From Isoptericola luteus (GTDB lineage Bacteria > Actinomycetota > Actinomycetes > Actinomycetales > Cellulomonadaceae), in NCBI RefSeq assembly GCF_020297055.1, contig NZ_JAIXCQ010000001.1:383610-447609 (forward strand): DNA of 64,000 nt, read 5' to 3'. Within the stretch, counting starts at the first letter, position 1, and each line of letters begins with the position of its first letter. Position numbers and translations under genes: made by a program. Positions 43,627 to 51,835 of the stretch are shown here, piece after piece. The notes beneath the pieces are model-generated. The model had not been told where the DNA came from. It did not search any database and worked only from the letters and a program-made list of their open reading frames with translations.

Positions 43627-44348
43627 CGACGGGCCCGCCAGGCTCGCCACCACAGCGTCGCGGCCCACAGGAGGAAGGCGCCCGCCACGACGTACACGAC
43701 GACCGTGCGGTGCTCCCCGTTGACGGCGGTGTTCACGTACCCCAGGCCCGGTACGGCGTACCAGACGGTGCCGCGCACCTGGTGCTCTGCCACCGGGTCG
43801 TCGGGGGCGGTGTTCGCGTCGCCCTGCAGGGTGAAGGTGCGCGTGCCGTCCTGGTGCACGTCGATGCCGGTCACACGGTGGGTGACCGCCGTGGGGTCGT
43901 CCGGGTTCGGCAGGTAGGTGACGACGTCGCCGATGCGGACGTCCGCGGGCTCGACCGGCCGCACGACGGCGAGCGACCCGATCGGCAGGTTCGGCTCCAT
44001 CGAGCCGGTAAGGATGGTCAGCGGGACGCCCCCGACCACCTGGGGCACCACGATGACCAGCGCCGCCAGCAGCAGCACGAGGCTGAGCAGGCCGTACGTG
44101 AACCCCGTCCACAGGCCGGAGAGCACCGGGTGCCGGCCCTGCCGGTCCTGCCGTCCGGTCACGCCGTCCCGCGGCGCCGGCGCGCGGCCGGTGGCCGCCG
44201 CGGGGGCCGCCGGCCAGCGGTCGGCCGCACGGTCGGCCGGGTCGTCCGTGGCTTTCGTGGCGTTCCAGGTTCCGTTGTCCGCGATGGTGTCGTCCTCCCG
44301 CGTCCGCCCTGCCCGAGCTCGCGCTGTCGCGCGTTCCTCAGTCTGCAT
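43611..44348 (-). CDS. SipW-type signal peptidase I
   Basis: 245-residue membrane peptidase. The first 80 residues are charged and disordered; a transmembrane helix follows (LSLVLLLAALVIVVPQVVG), then the catalytic serine motif LTGSMEPNLPIGSLAVV (about residue 115) and DVVTYLPNPDDPTAVTHRVTGI. A C-terminal helix is also present. The ER/archaeal-type His in place of Lys (THRV) is what defines SipW. Its gene overlaps the BspA-like gene by 11 bases, and both upstream gene products bear SipW-type signal peptides, so they are its likely substrates. Confidence 0.87.
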   Translation of the reverse strand: MQTEERATARARAGRTREDDTIADNGTWNATKATDDPADRAADRWPAAPAAATGRAPAPRDGVTGRQDRQGRHPVLSGLWTGFTYGLLSLVLLLAALVIVVPQVVGGVPLTILTGSMEPNLPIGSLAVVRPVEPADVRIGDVVTYLPNPDDPTAVTHRVTGIDVHQDGTRTFTLQGDANTAPDDPVAEHQVRGTVWYAVPGLGYVNTAVNGEHRTVVVYVVAGAFLLWAATLWWRAWRARRHRTS

Positions 44349-46170
44349 CGGTGCCCCCGGCTCCTGCCATCGGGCGGACCTGCGGGGTCGGCGTGCCGTC
44401 GCAGGCCGCCGCGTCCTCGGTCGGGTCGGCATCGGTATCGGCGGCGTCGGCGGCGGCGGCGGCGGTGCCCGCCACGTCGGCGTCGTCCTCCTGGCACACC
44501 AGCTCCTCGGTGGGCCCCTCGCCCTCGCCCTCGACGTCCGGGAGGACGGGCTCGGTGGCGTCGGCGGACGGGTCGGCCGGCTCGCCGGCCGGCGGCGTCG
44601 TGGCCGCGTCGGGCCCGGTGGCCGGCGGCGCCTGCGGGGGAGCGGTGCGGGCGACGTTCCAGACGGGCTCGGTGAGCGGGCCGGCACCGGTCGCGAAGTC
44701 CTGGTGGCTGACGACCGCCCCCACGTCCCACCCGCTCAGGTCCCGTGCCATCGACGCCGCGTCGCGGAACATGGCGTCCATGGTGGCCACGCTGCCGGTG
44801 TCCCAGGCCCTGATGTCGGCGTCGAACGACCGGGCGCCGTCGAACATGGCGTCCATGGTGGTCACGCGGGACACGTCCCAGTGGGCGATGTTGCCGTCCC
44901 CCCAGTTGGCGCCGACGTAGCTCGACGCCCCCTGGAACATGCCTTCCATGGTGGTGACGTTCGCCGTGCTGGTGAAGCTGACCGGGCCTCGGAAGGAGGT
45001 CGCACCGGCGAACATGAAGGACATGTCCGTGACGCTCGTGGTGTCGAACGTCGGGTTGTACTGGCGGTAGTTGGACGCGCCGTCGAACATGTGCGCCATC
45101 GTCGTCACGTTCGACGAGTCCCAGCCCACGATCTCCATGCTGATCGTGCCGGGAGCGTACGCGGAGCCGGCGTTCTGGAACGCGTAGGAGGTGTCGGTCA
45201 GCGTGCTGGGCAGCGTGGAGACCTCCCTGAGGTGCACCGCGTCCTTGAACGCATGGCTGGCCGACGTCGACCCGATGGCGGTCGTCCACCCCTGGACCGC
45301 CGTGAGGGAGCCGACGAGCGACTCCGTCTGCTCCGGCGAGCCCATGCCCTCGAAGCTGCCCACGATCTCGATCCAGGGCATGGCGGCGTAGCCGCTGTAG
45401 TCGAACGAGTTCAGGCCGTCGACGGCGTCGGTGGTGTGTTCCCCGGGGACGCCGTCGACGTACCAGACGTTCCACTTGACCTTGGTGCCGGGTGCCGGGT
45501 CCTGGAGGTAGAAGCCCACGACGTCGTCGTCGTCGAGGGAGCGGTCGAAGTTCATGACGACGGTGCCGCCCGCGGGGGCGGTGGCCCCGGTGGTGAGGGT
45601 GCCGGCGTCCAGGCTGGCGGTGTCCGACCACCCGCGGCCGTTGGTGAGGGTCACGGTGAGGTGGGACAGGTCGATGGTCCGCGCGCCCGACGGGAGGTAG
45701 GCGCCGGCGGCCACGGTGAGGGCGAGGTCGACGACCTGGTGGCCGTCGGCGTCGGAGTCGGCGCCGCGGACCGTCGCGGGGTCCGCGGCGATGGCGATCG
45801 TCACGTGGTCCTCGACGGCCTCGGGCACCACGGCACCGCGCACGTCCCCGAAGGTGGCCACCAGGTTGTCGCCGACGGCGGTGACGGGCACCGCCGCCAC
45901 GGTGTACGTGAGCGTGGTGCCGGCGGTGAGCCTGCCGGTGGCCGGGTCGAACGGGGCGCCCGCCCTGGTCCAGGCGCCGTCGTCGAGCGTGTCCTGGTCG
46001 ATCGCCAGGCTCCCGGTGGTGGCCGTTCCCCCGAGGGGCGCGGTGGCGTTCCAGCTCGCGTACGAGCCCGCGGCCGGCAGGATCACCATGAGGACGGCCA
46101 CGGCGGCCACGGCGGCCGCGACCAGCGCGGTCGTGCGGAGCGGGCTCGTGGACGGATCCTGGCGACGCAT
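44338..46170 (-). CDS. BspA-like surface protein with DUF285 repeats and SipW-type signal peptide
   Basis: 610-residue exported protein. The N-terminus has a hydrophobic segment ending GSYASWNATAPLGG, the alternate signal peptide type cut by SipW. Residues about 45-240 form a beta-rich domain; about 245-470 contain DUF285 units, at least five with the pattern VTTMxxMFDGAxSF (for example NVTTMAHMFDGAS, SVTDMSFMFAGAT, RVTTMDAMFDGAR, SVATMDAMFRDAA). The last 110 residues are acidic and Pro/Ala-rich with four Cys or fewer; no LPXTG motif or anchor helix is seen. GGAAGG is six bases before ATG 46170. Confidence 0.8.
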   Translation of the reverse strand: MRRQDPSTSPLRTTALVAAAVAAVAVLMVILPAAGSYASWNATAPLGGTATTGSLAIDQDTLDDGAWTRAGAPFDPATGRLTAGTTLTYTVAAVPVTAVGDNLVATFGDVRGAVVPEAVEDHVTIAIAADPATVRGADSDADGHQVVDLALTVAAGAYLPSGARTIDLSHLTVTLTNGRGWSDTASLDAGTLTTGATAPAGGTVVMNFDRSLDDDDVVGFYLQDPAPGTKVKWNVWYVDGVPGEHTTDAVDGLNSFDYSGYAAMPWIEIVGSFEGMGSPEQTESLVGSLTAVQGWTTAIGSTSASHAFKDAVHLREVSTLPSTLTDTSYAFQNAGSAYAPGTISMEIVGWDSSNVTTMAHMFDGASNYRQYNPTFDTTSVTDMSFMFAGATSFRGPVSFTSTANVTTMEGMFQGASSYVGANWGDGNIAHWDVSRVTTMDAMFDGARSFDADIRAWDTGSVATMDAMFRDAASMARDLSGWDVGAVVSHQDFATGAGPLTEPVWNVARTAPPQAPPATGPDAATTPPAGEPADPSADATEPVLPDVEGEGEGPTEELVCQEDDADVAGTAAAAADAADTDADPTEDAAACDGTPTPQVRPMAGAGGTDAD

Positions 46171-46209
46171 GTCATGCCTTCCTTCGGGTAGCGGGCTCGA
46201 CGTCGTGGT

Positions 46210-46259
46210 ACCGCGGGCGGCAGCGTCAGCGGGGGAGGGGACGGGCTGCCGCCCGCGGT
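46210..46259 (-). terminator. Internal hairpin between TasA-like and BspA-like genes
   Basis: ACCGCGGGCGGCAGC (46210-46224) and GCTGCCGCCCGCGGT (46245-46259) form a perfect 15-bp stem with a 20-base loop. Placed between the first and second genes, it could partly terminate or protect mRNA so that the small TasA-like protein is made in excess. Confidence 0.6.
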
Positions 46260-46270
46260 GGTTCAGGGGG

Positions 46271-46840
46271 TCAGACGCCGGCCGCGCCGTGGAGGCGCTG
46301 CTGCAGGTCGACCTTGACGTTGGTCAGGTCGATCGCGGTGTTCTCCGACCCCTCGGTGTCCGGGTCGAACGTCAGGGTGACGTCGGCGGTGAGGCGGTGC
46401 AGCGTCCCCTCGTTCGAGCCCTCCAGCTCGAGCGCGGCACCCGAGTCCGTGCCGTCGGACAGCAGCACGGTGGCGGTCACGCCCTCGGGAAGGTTCGCGG
46501 CACCGGCGTCGAGGCCGGCGTCGACGAGCAGGTTCTCACCGGTGGCCGTGACGTCGACCGTGGTGGTGCCGACGACGGTGTCGCCCGGGACCATCCGGAA
46601 CGCCGCGATGTCGGCGATGTCGTTGTCGGCGCCGTCCGTGACGTCCTTCCACGTGGTCTGGTCGCTGAAGGTGGCGCTCAGCGCGCCCGTCTGGGTGCCG
46701 ACCGTGCCGATGCTGCCGCTCTGGTTCCACAGGGCGAACGTGCCCGCCCCGCCCAGCAGGACGGCGACGCCCGCGGCGGCGGCGACGGCGCCCTTGACGG
46801 CGCTCTTCTTGCCGGACGTGCTGGTGGTCGTGGTGCTCAT
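46271..46840 (-). CDS. TasA-like protein with SipW-type signal peptide
   Basis: 189-residue exported protein. The N-terminus is MSTTTTSTSGKKSAVKGA, then VAVLLGGAGTFALWNQSGSIG, the alternate signal peptide recognised by SipW. The mature part (about 150 residues) is beta-rich, lacks cysteine, and has the TasA/camelysin-like layout with FRMVPGDTVVGTTTVDVTATGENL. In Bacillus, TasA-type proteins assemble biofilm fibres; the same role here is inference. GGAGGA is seven bases before ATG 46840. First gene of the three-gene locus. Confidence 0.8.
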   Translation of the reverse strand: MSTTTTSTSGKKSAVKGAVAAAAGVAVLLGGAGTFALWNQSGSIGTVGTQTGALSATFSDQTTWKDVTDGADNDIADIAAFRMVPGDTVVGTTTVDVTATGENLLVDAGLDAGAANLPEGVTATVLLSDGTDSGAALELEGSNEGTLHRLTADVTLTFDPDTEGSENTAIDLTNVKVDLQQRLHGAAGV

Positions 46841-47088
46841 GATCTGTTCCTCCCCGGTGGGCTGAGGCCGGCACCTGGTGATGCCGACGTCTAGACCGTC
46901 CCCCGCGGTGGCGGCGCGTGGGGCGTCCCGGGGCGCCTCAGTAGGTAGCGGCGACGTCCGGACCTGCGACGACGCATCGGCCAGGCACCGGGTGCAGTAG
47001 CCGAGTGCTGCCCTGCGTATCCGTCGCTGGGTGGCTACCCACGAGAAATCCCTGGGCCGGGCTCGACGGTCTTGGTAGACCTCGTGCC
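46841..47088. promoter_or_regulatory. Divergent region TasA-like/acetyltransferase
   Basis: 248 gene-free bases. A small hairpin TGGGTGGCTACCCA lies at 47028-47041, and TAGACC (47076-47081) seven bases before the acetyltransferase ATG is a -10 candidate. The TasA-like side has a long GC-rich leader. No riboswitch was recognised. Confidence 0.35.
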
Positions 47089-47682
47089 ATGACCACGACG
47101 ACGTCCGACGTGACCTGGCCGCGCCAGGTCGGCCCGCTCGTGCTGCGCCCGCCGTCGAGCGCGGACCTGGACCACGTGCTGACCTGGCGCAACCACCCCG
47201 ACGTCACGCGCTGGCTGCTCACGACCACGGTGGACCCGGACTCCTACCGCGCTGCGTGGCTGGCGAGCGGCGACGACGCGACCGACGTCGGCGTCGTCGC
47301 CGACGTCGACGGCACCGTCGTCGCGACGGGCACGATCTCCGTCTCCGACGGCATGGGGCAGACGCAGGGTGACGTGTGGCGCGGCGCCGAGGGATCGCTC
47401 GGCTACCTGGTCGACCCGGCGTACGCGGGGCGCGGTGTCGCCACCGCCGTCGCGGGAACGCTGCTCGACGTCGCGTTCACCGACCTGGGCCTGCACCGGG
47501 TCACGGCGGGGTGCTTCGCCGCGAACCGTGCCTCCTGGCGCGTCATGGAGAAGCTCGGCATGCGCCGTGAGCAGCACGGCGTGGAGGACTCCTGGCACGC
47601 CGAGCTGGGCTGGGTCGACGGCTACACATACGGCATCCTCGCCCGCGAGTGGCGGGAGCGCGCGGGTTCCGTCGGCCGATAG
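47089..47682 (+). CDS. GNAT acetyltransferase, RimJ/RimL type
   Basis: 197-residue N-acetyltransferase. The layout is that of ribosomal-protein and antibiotic acetyltransferases: VGPLVLRPPSSADLDHVLTWRNHPDVTRWLL, acetyl-CoA loop GYLVDPAYAGRGVATAVAGTLLDVAF, then LHRVTAGCFAANRASWRVMEKLGMRREQHG. The substrate is unknown. The start ATG 47089 has a TAGACC hexamer seven bases upstream and no ribosome site, so a leaderless mRNA is plausible. Confidence 0.85.
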   Translation: MTTTTSDVTWPRQVGPLVLRPPSSADLDHVLTWRNHPDVTRWLLTTTVDPDSYRAAWLASGDDATDVGVVADVDGTVVATGTISVSDGMGQTQGDVWRGAEGSLGYLVDPAYAGRGVATAVAGTLLDVAFTDLGLHRVTAGCFAANRASWRVMEKLGMRREQHGVEDSWHAELGWVDGYTYGILAREWRERAGSVGR

Positions 47683-47884
47683 GCCTGCCGACACGAGGAC
47701 GACGCCCGGACGTGTCGACCGAGCGTCGCGCCCGCCAGCCCGGACGGGTGAGCAGGCGCGAATCCGATCACTGGGTGGGGTCGTTCCCACCGAGTGGGTC
47801 CTGACCGTGGACTTCCTGTGCGTGGGTTCCGCGTCCGGCTGTCGTCCTTCCATGGAACGTCACGGGGGCCCGGGACGCAAGCGG

Positions 47885-48709
47885 TCAGGGGCGTCGTCGT
47901 ACCCACCAGCGCCGCACCAGCAGAGCGACGGTGACCGTCGCGAGGACGGCGCCGACGGCGACGGCGACGGTGGGTGGGCGCAGCACGGAGCGCAGCGCGA
48001 CGGGGCGCGTGAAGGTGAGGACCCCCCACCCGCTGGCGATCGCGAGCCGGCGCAGCGCCCGGTCGGGGTTGACGGCGAACCCGTGCCCGACGGCGGACAG
48101 CATGGGCGCGTCCGTCACGGAGTCCGAGTAGGCGTAGCTGCGGTCGAGGTCGTAGCCGCGGGCGGCCGCGAGCTCGCGGACGGCCTCGGCCTTCTGCTCG
48201 CCGTAGGCGTAGAACTCGATCTCGCCGGTGTACCGGCCGTCGTCCACGGACATCTGGGTTGCGATGACGTGGTCGGCGCCGAGCACGGTCGCGATGGGCT
48301 CGACGAGCTCGGCGCCGGAGGCGGAGACGATGACGACGTCGTGGCCGAGCTCGTGGTGCTCGGCGATGAGCTCGACGGCCTCGGCGTAGACGTAGGGGTC
48401 GATCAGCTCGTGCACCGTCTCGGCGACGATCTGCTGCACCTTGCTCACCTCCCAGCCCGTGGCGAGCTCGGACAGGTGCTTGCGCATCCGTTCCGTCTGG
48501 TCGGCGTCGGCGTTCCCGGCCATGAAGAGCAGGTGGGCGTAGGCGCTGCGCAGCACGTCGCCGCGGGTGATGAGGCCGCCGGCGTAGAACGGCTTGGAGA
48601 ACGCCGCGGAGGAGCTGGTGGCGATGATCGTCTTGTCCAGGTCGAAGAACGCCGCGACGCGTCCGCGCGTCGGGCCCCGGGGCGGTGCGACCTGCGGCGG
48701 GGTGCTCAC
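47885..48709 (-). CDS. HAD-IB family phosphatase with C-terminal membrane helix
   Basis: 274-residue haloacid-dehalogenase-type phosphatase of the SerB-like IB subgroup. Motif I is AAFFDLDKTIIATSSS (nucleophile Asp in DLDKT), motif II VVIVSASGAELV, and motif III with GEQKAEAVRELA and YSDSVTDAPMLSAVG. A C-terminal hydrophobic helix (VAVAVGAVLATVTVALLV) and basic end suggest membrane tethering. GTG 48709 has TACTCT seven bases upstream. Substrate could be a phosphoserine or a lipid precursor phosphate. Confidence 0.87.
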   Translation of the reverse strand: MSTPPQVAPPRGPTRGRVAAFFDLDKTIIATSSSAAFSKPFYAGGLITRGDVLRSAYAHLLFMAGNADADQTERMRKHLSELATGWEVSKVQQIVAETVHELIDPYVYAEAVELIAEHHELGHDVVIVSASGAELVEPIATVLGADHVIATQMSVDDGRYTGEIEFYAYGEQKAEAVRELAAARGYDLDRSYAYSDSVTDAPMLSAVGHGFAVNPDRALRRLAIASGWGVLTFTRPVALRSVLRPPTVAVAVGAVLATVTVALLVRRWWVRRRP

Positions 48710-48804
48710 GCCTCAGAGAGTAGCGGGGCGGGGTGACGCGCCGGCGGTGCAGCACGCCGGTGGGGTGCGGCACCTGCTGCGCCACTCCACTGCACAATTC
48801 CTCG

Positions 48805-48843
48805 GCACAACTCTTGTGCATCGGTCTTGTGCACAGTTATTGT
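48805..48843 (+). promoter_or_regulatory. Promoter with TTGTGC-type palindromes before the HTH-MFS operon
   Basis: GCACAACTCTTGTGC (48805-48819) is a perfect 6-3-6 palindrome, and TGTGCACA (48828-48835) is a second. TATTGT (48838-48843) is the -10 six bases before the ATG; the first palindrome overlaps the -35 region. Autorepression by the encoded HTH protein is likely. Confidence 0.65.
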
Positions 48844-48849
48844 GTACGC

Positions 48850-49566
48850 ATGGAACCGAGCCCCGACGCCCCGTACACCCACCTCCAGCTCACCGCGGAG
48901 GCGGCCAAGGTGCTGGCGCACCCCATGCGCTCCCGGCTGCTCGGCGCCCTGCGCCGCGGCGGGCCCGCGTCGGCCACCGCGCTGGCCGCCGAGCTGTCCA
49001 CCAACTCCGGGGCGACCAGCTACCACCTGCGCCGCCTCGAGGCGGTCGGCATCGTCGAGGACACCGGCGACGGCCGCGGCAAGGAGCGACTCTGGCGCGC
49101 CGCGACCGACAGCCACGGCTGGCGGAACTCCGACTTCGACGACGACGAGGACGCGCGCACCGCGCTCGGCTGGCTCGTACGCGACTACCACCGGCAGTTC
49201 GACACCCGCTACTCCCGCTGGCTCGACGTCGCCGACTCGTGGCCCGTGCCGTGGCAGGACGCCCTCGGCATGACGGACACCTGGGTCGAGGTCACCCCGG
49301 ACCAGATGCAGGCCATGTCGAACGAGCTGGAGGCCGTCGTCGACCGCTACCTCAAGGCGGGCGAGGGGCAGCCGGGGGCCCGCCGGATCAGCCTGTACCG
49401 GTTCGCGTTCCCGCTGGACGAGGGCGACGTGCCTGAGGCGGGCGACGTTTCCGAGGCGGGCGACGTATCCGAGGCGGGTGAGACGCACGGGTCGGGAGAC
49501 GTCGCGGGCACCGACGGCCTCGAGGGCGCGGGGGACGCCGGCGCGGCGGGCGGTGACGAGCGATGA
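48850..49566 (+). CDS. ArsR-like winged-helix regulator with repetitive acidic tail
   Basis: 238-residue regulator. The winged helix is near the N-terminus: LTAEAAKVLAHPMRSRLLGALRRGGPASATALAAELSTNSGATSYHLRRLEAVGIVED. A helical ligand or dimer region follows, and the last 50 residues are acidic with three EAGDVS repeats, probably disordered. ATG 48850 is leaderless-type (TATTGT six bases upstream). The stop overlaps the MFS gene start, so it probably controls that exporter. Confidence 0.88.
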   Translation: MEPSPDAPYTHLQLTAEAAKVLAHPMRSRLLGALRRGGPASATALAAELSTNSGATSYHLRRLEAVGIVEDTGDGRGKERLWRAATDSHGWRNSDFDDDEDARTALGWLVRDYHRQFDTRYSRWLDVADSWPVPWQDALGMTDTWVEVTPDQMQAMSNELEAVVDRYLKAGEGQPGARRISLYRFAFPLDEGDVPEAGDVSEAGDVSEAGETHGSGDVAGTDGLEGAGDAGAAGGDER

Positions 49567-50864
49567 CGACGATGACGCCGGCCGCCGCGCGCCGGGTCTT
49601 CCTGCTCCTGACGGCGACGCGCTGGTTCCCCGTCGGGCTGGTGGTCGCGGTGACGACCCTGCTGCCGCTCGAACGTGGCCTGTCGATCACCCAGACCCTG
49701 ACGCTCGCGTCCATCACCGGTCTGGTCGTGTTCGCGCTGGAGCTGCCCACCGGCGGCACGGCGGACGCCCTCGGGCGCAAGCCGGTCCTCGTCGCCGCGG
49801 CCGCGGCGCAGGTGCTCGCCGCGACGGTTTTCGCGGTGGCGCAGGGCTTCTGGGCCTTCGCCGTCGCGGCCGCCCTCACGGGCCTGTTCCGGGCGCTGGA
49901 CTCGGGACCGATGGAGGCCTGGTTCGTCGACACCGTGCACGCCAGTGCCCCGGGTGCCGACGTCGACCGGACCCTGTCCCGCCAGGGAGGCGTGCTCGGG
50001 GCGTCGATCGCGCTCGGCGCTCTCGTCTCGGGCGGACTCATGTGGTGGCACCCCGTGACCGCCTGGAACGCGCTCACCCTGCCGTACGCGCTCTACGCCG
50101 CGCTCGCCGTCGTGCACCTGGTCATGGTGTCGGTGCTGCTCAAGGAGGACCGCGGGCACACGAGCGCGCTGGACGTGAGCGGCCCGGTGGTGAGCGGCCC
50201 GGTGGTGAGCAGCCCGGTGGTGAGCAGCCCGGTGGCCGCGATCGTCGACGGGTTCCGGCTCGTGCGAGCGGACCGCGTGCTCCTGGGCCTGCTCGCCGTG
50301 GAGCTGTTCTGGTCGGCGGGCATGGTGGTCTTCGAGCAGCTCATGCCGATCCGGCTGGCCGACATGCTGGGCAGCGGCGAACGCTCCGGAGCCGTGATGG
50401 GTGTCGCGGCCTCGGTGGGATGGGGCGTCTTCGCGCTCGGCGCGTCGCTCGCCGGGCTGTCGGCCCGGCGGTTCGGCGTCGCGCGGGTAGCGATGGCGGC
50501 CCGGGTGCTCAACGGCCTCGGGGCGGTGTGGATGGGGCTCGTCGCCGGGCCGGTGGCGCTCGTCGTGGCGTACCTCGTCACGTACGGCCTGCACGGGGCG
50601 AGCGGCCCGGTGTACCAGGCGCTGCTGCACCGGCAGGCGGCCCCACGGAACCGGTCGACCGTGCTGTCGATGGCGTCCATGGCCGGGTTCGCCTCGTTCG
50701 CGCTGGCCTCGCCTCTGCTCGGCCGCGTCTCGGAGCTGTTCTCCACCCCCGCCGCGATGGTCACGGGTGGCGCCTTCAGCATCGTGGGCGTGCTCTGCTT
50801 CCTCCCCGCCCTGCGTGCCGAGCGGGAACGGGTGGCCGCTTCCGGGGTCGTCGCGAGCGTCTAG
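49563..50864 (+). CDS. MFS transporter, drug-efflux type
   Basis: 433-residue, roughly 12-helix major facilitator. Motif A is recognisable as GGTADALGRKPVLVAAA after helix 2. The central loop (about residues 203-222) carries four SGPVV/SSPVV repeats coded by a 15-bp tandem repeat. ATG 49563 overlaps the regulator stop as ATGA. The pairing with a winged-helix repressor suggests inducible efflux; the substrate is unknown. Confidence 0.85.
   Translation: MTTMTPAAARRVFLLLTATRWFPVGLVVAVTTLLPLERGLSITQTLTLASITGLVVFALELPTGGTADALGRKPVLVAAAAAQVLAATVFAVAQGFWAFAVAAALTGLFRALDSGPMEAWFVDTVHASAPGADVDRTLSRQGGVLGASIALGALVSGGLMWWHPVTAWNALTLPYALYAALAVVHLVMVSVLLKEDRGHTSALDVSGPVVSGPVVSSPVVSSPVAAIVDGFRLVRADRVLLGLLAVELFWSAGMVVFEQLMPIRLADMLGSGERSGAVMGVAASVGWGVFALGASLAGLSARRFGVARVAMAARVLNGLGAVWMGLVAGPVALVVAYLVTYGLHGASGPVYQALLHRQAAPRNRSTVLSMASMAGFASFALASPLLGRVSELFSTPAAMVTGGAFSIVGVLCFLPALRAERERVAASGVVASV
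50175..50234 (+). repeat. 15-bp tandem repeat inside the MFS gene
   Basis: Four copies of GTGAGCGGCCCGGTG (two with AGC for GGC) lie in frame and encode SGPVV/SSPVV in the cytoplasmic loop. The repeats are nearly identical, so length changes by five residues are expected. Confidence 0.85.
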
Positions 50865-50915
50865 CCCGGCAGGACCCCGTCCCCAGGCTCCGCTCGTCCA
50901 CAACCTGGCCGCGCC

Positions 50916-50930
50916 GGGACCTCGGGTCCC
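50916..50930. terminator. Small hairpin after the MFS gene
   Basis: GGGACC and GGTCCC flank TCG in the gap between the MFS stop and the pilus operon, inside a longer imperfect CCGGCAGG/CCTGCCCGG pairing. A weak terminator candidate. Confidence 0.4.
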
Positions 50931-50953
50931 CCCTGCCCGGCCAACCTGGGCGC

Positions 50954-51835
50954 ATGGACGACACGAGCCGAACAACCGCACCGGCGGGGCGCACCGCGCC
51001 CCCCTGGCTGCCGCCGGGCGTTCCCGGGCACGTCAGGGCCGGCCGCACCGTGGCCGTGGTCGGCGCCTGCGGAGGTGCGGGCACCAGCACGCTCGCCGCC
51101 GGGCTCGCGCACGGGCTCCGTCGCGCCGGCGAGGGCGGGGTGCTCGTGGACCTCGACGCCCCGGGAGCCGGCGTCGACGTGCTGCTCGGCGTCGAGGACG
51201 AGCCCGGCGCACGCTGGCCCGAGCTCGCGGACGCCCGCGGCGACGTCGACGGTGCGGGCCTCGTCGCCGCCCTGCCGCGCTGGCGGTCGGTGCCGGTGCT
51301 CTCCGCGGCGCGGTCGCACGGCGAGCCTCCGGACGACGCCGTCGCGGTCGACGTCTGCACCGGGCTGCTGCGGGCGGGCGAGTCCGTCGTGCTCGACCTG
51401 CCCCGGCCGCAGGCATGGACCCCCGCGGCCCGGTTCCTGGTCGCGGCCGCCGACGCGGTGCTCCTCGTGGTGCCGTGCACGGTCCCTGCGGTGGCGGGTG
51501 CCGTCGCGGCCGTCCCCCGGTTGGGCGCGGCGTGGGCCGGCACGTGCTGGGTCGTCGCGCGGGGCCCGGCGGCCGGCCGGGTCGACCCCGCCGCGATCGA
51601 GTCCGCCCTCGGTCTGCCCGTCGTCGCGGAGGCGCGGTGGGACCGCCGGCTCGCGGACGCCGTCGGCCGGGGCGAGGGCCCACCCGTCGGACGTCGCACC
51701 CCGCTCGGCCGGGCCGCCGCGGACCTCGTCCCGGCGTTGGTCTCGGCCCGCGGGACGGTGCACGTGCCCGCCCGCGAGACGTCGCGAGCCCCGGCGAGGG
51801 ACGCGGCATGGGCTCCCACAGCGGTGGCGTCATGA
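50954..51835 (+). CDS. Ssd/CpaE-like MinD-family protein of the Tad locus
   Basis: 293-residue ParA/MinD-superfamily protein: the deviant P-loop is VAVVGACGGAGTSTLAAGLA (about residue 32), followed by GGVLVDLDAPGAGVDVLLG. It corresponds to septum-site-determining-like proteins (Ssd) that start the actinobacterial tad operon and probably position the pilus machine. A weak -10 CAACCT (50942-50947) lies six bases before ATG 50954. Its stop overlaps tadA as ATGA. Confidence 0.82.
   Translation: MDDTSRTTAPAGRTAPPWLPPGVPGHVRAGRTVAVVGACGGAGTSTLAAGLAHGLRRAGEGGVLVDLDAPGAGVDVLLGVEDEPGARWPELADARGDVDGAGLVAALPRWRSVPVLSAARSHGEPPDDAVAVDVCTGLLRAGESVVLDLPRPQAWTPAARFLVAAADAVLLVVPCTVPAVAGAVAAVPRLGAAWAGTCWVVARGPAAGRVDPAAIESALGLPVVAEARWDRRLADAVGRGEGPPVGRRTPLGRAAADLVPALVSARGTVHVPARETSRAPARDAAWAPTAVAS

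Noticed and set aside
46841-47088. Possible c-di-GMP riboswitch in the leader of the TasA-like gene.
   Set aside because: Stem-loops are present but the conserved GEMM-I core was not found; a covariance-model hit would be needed.
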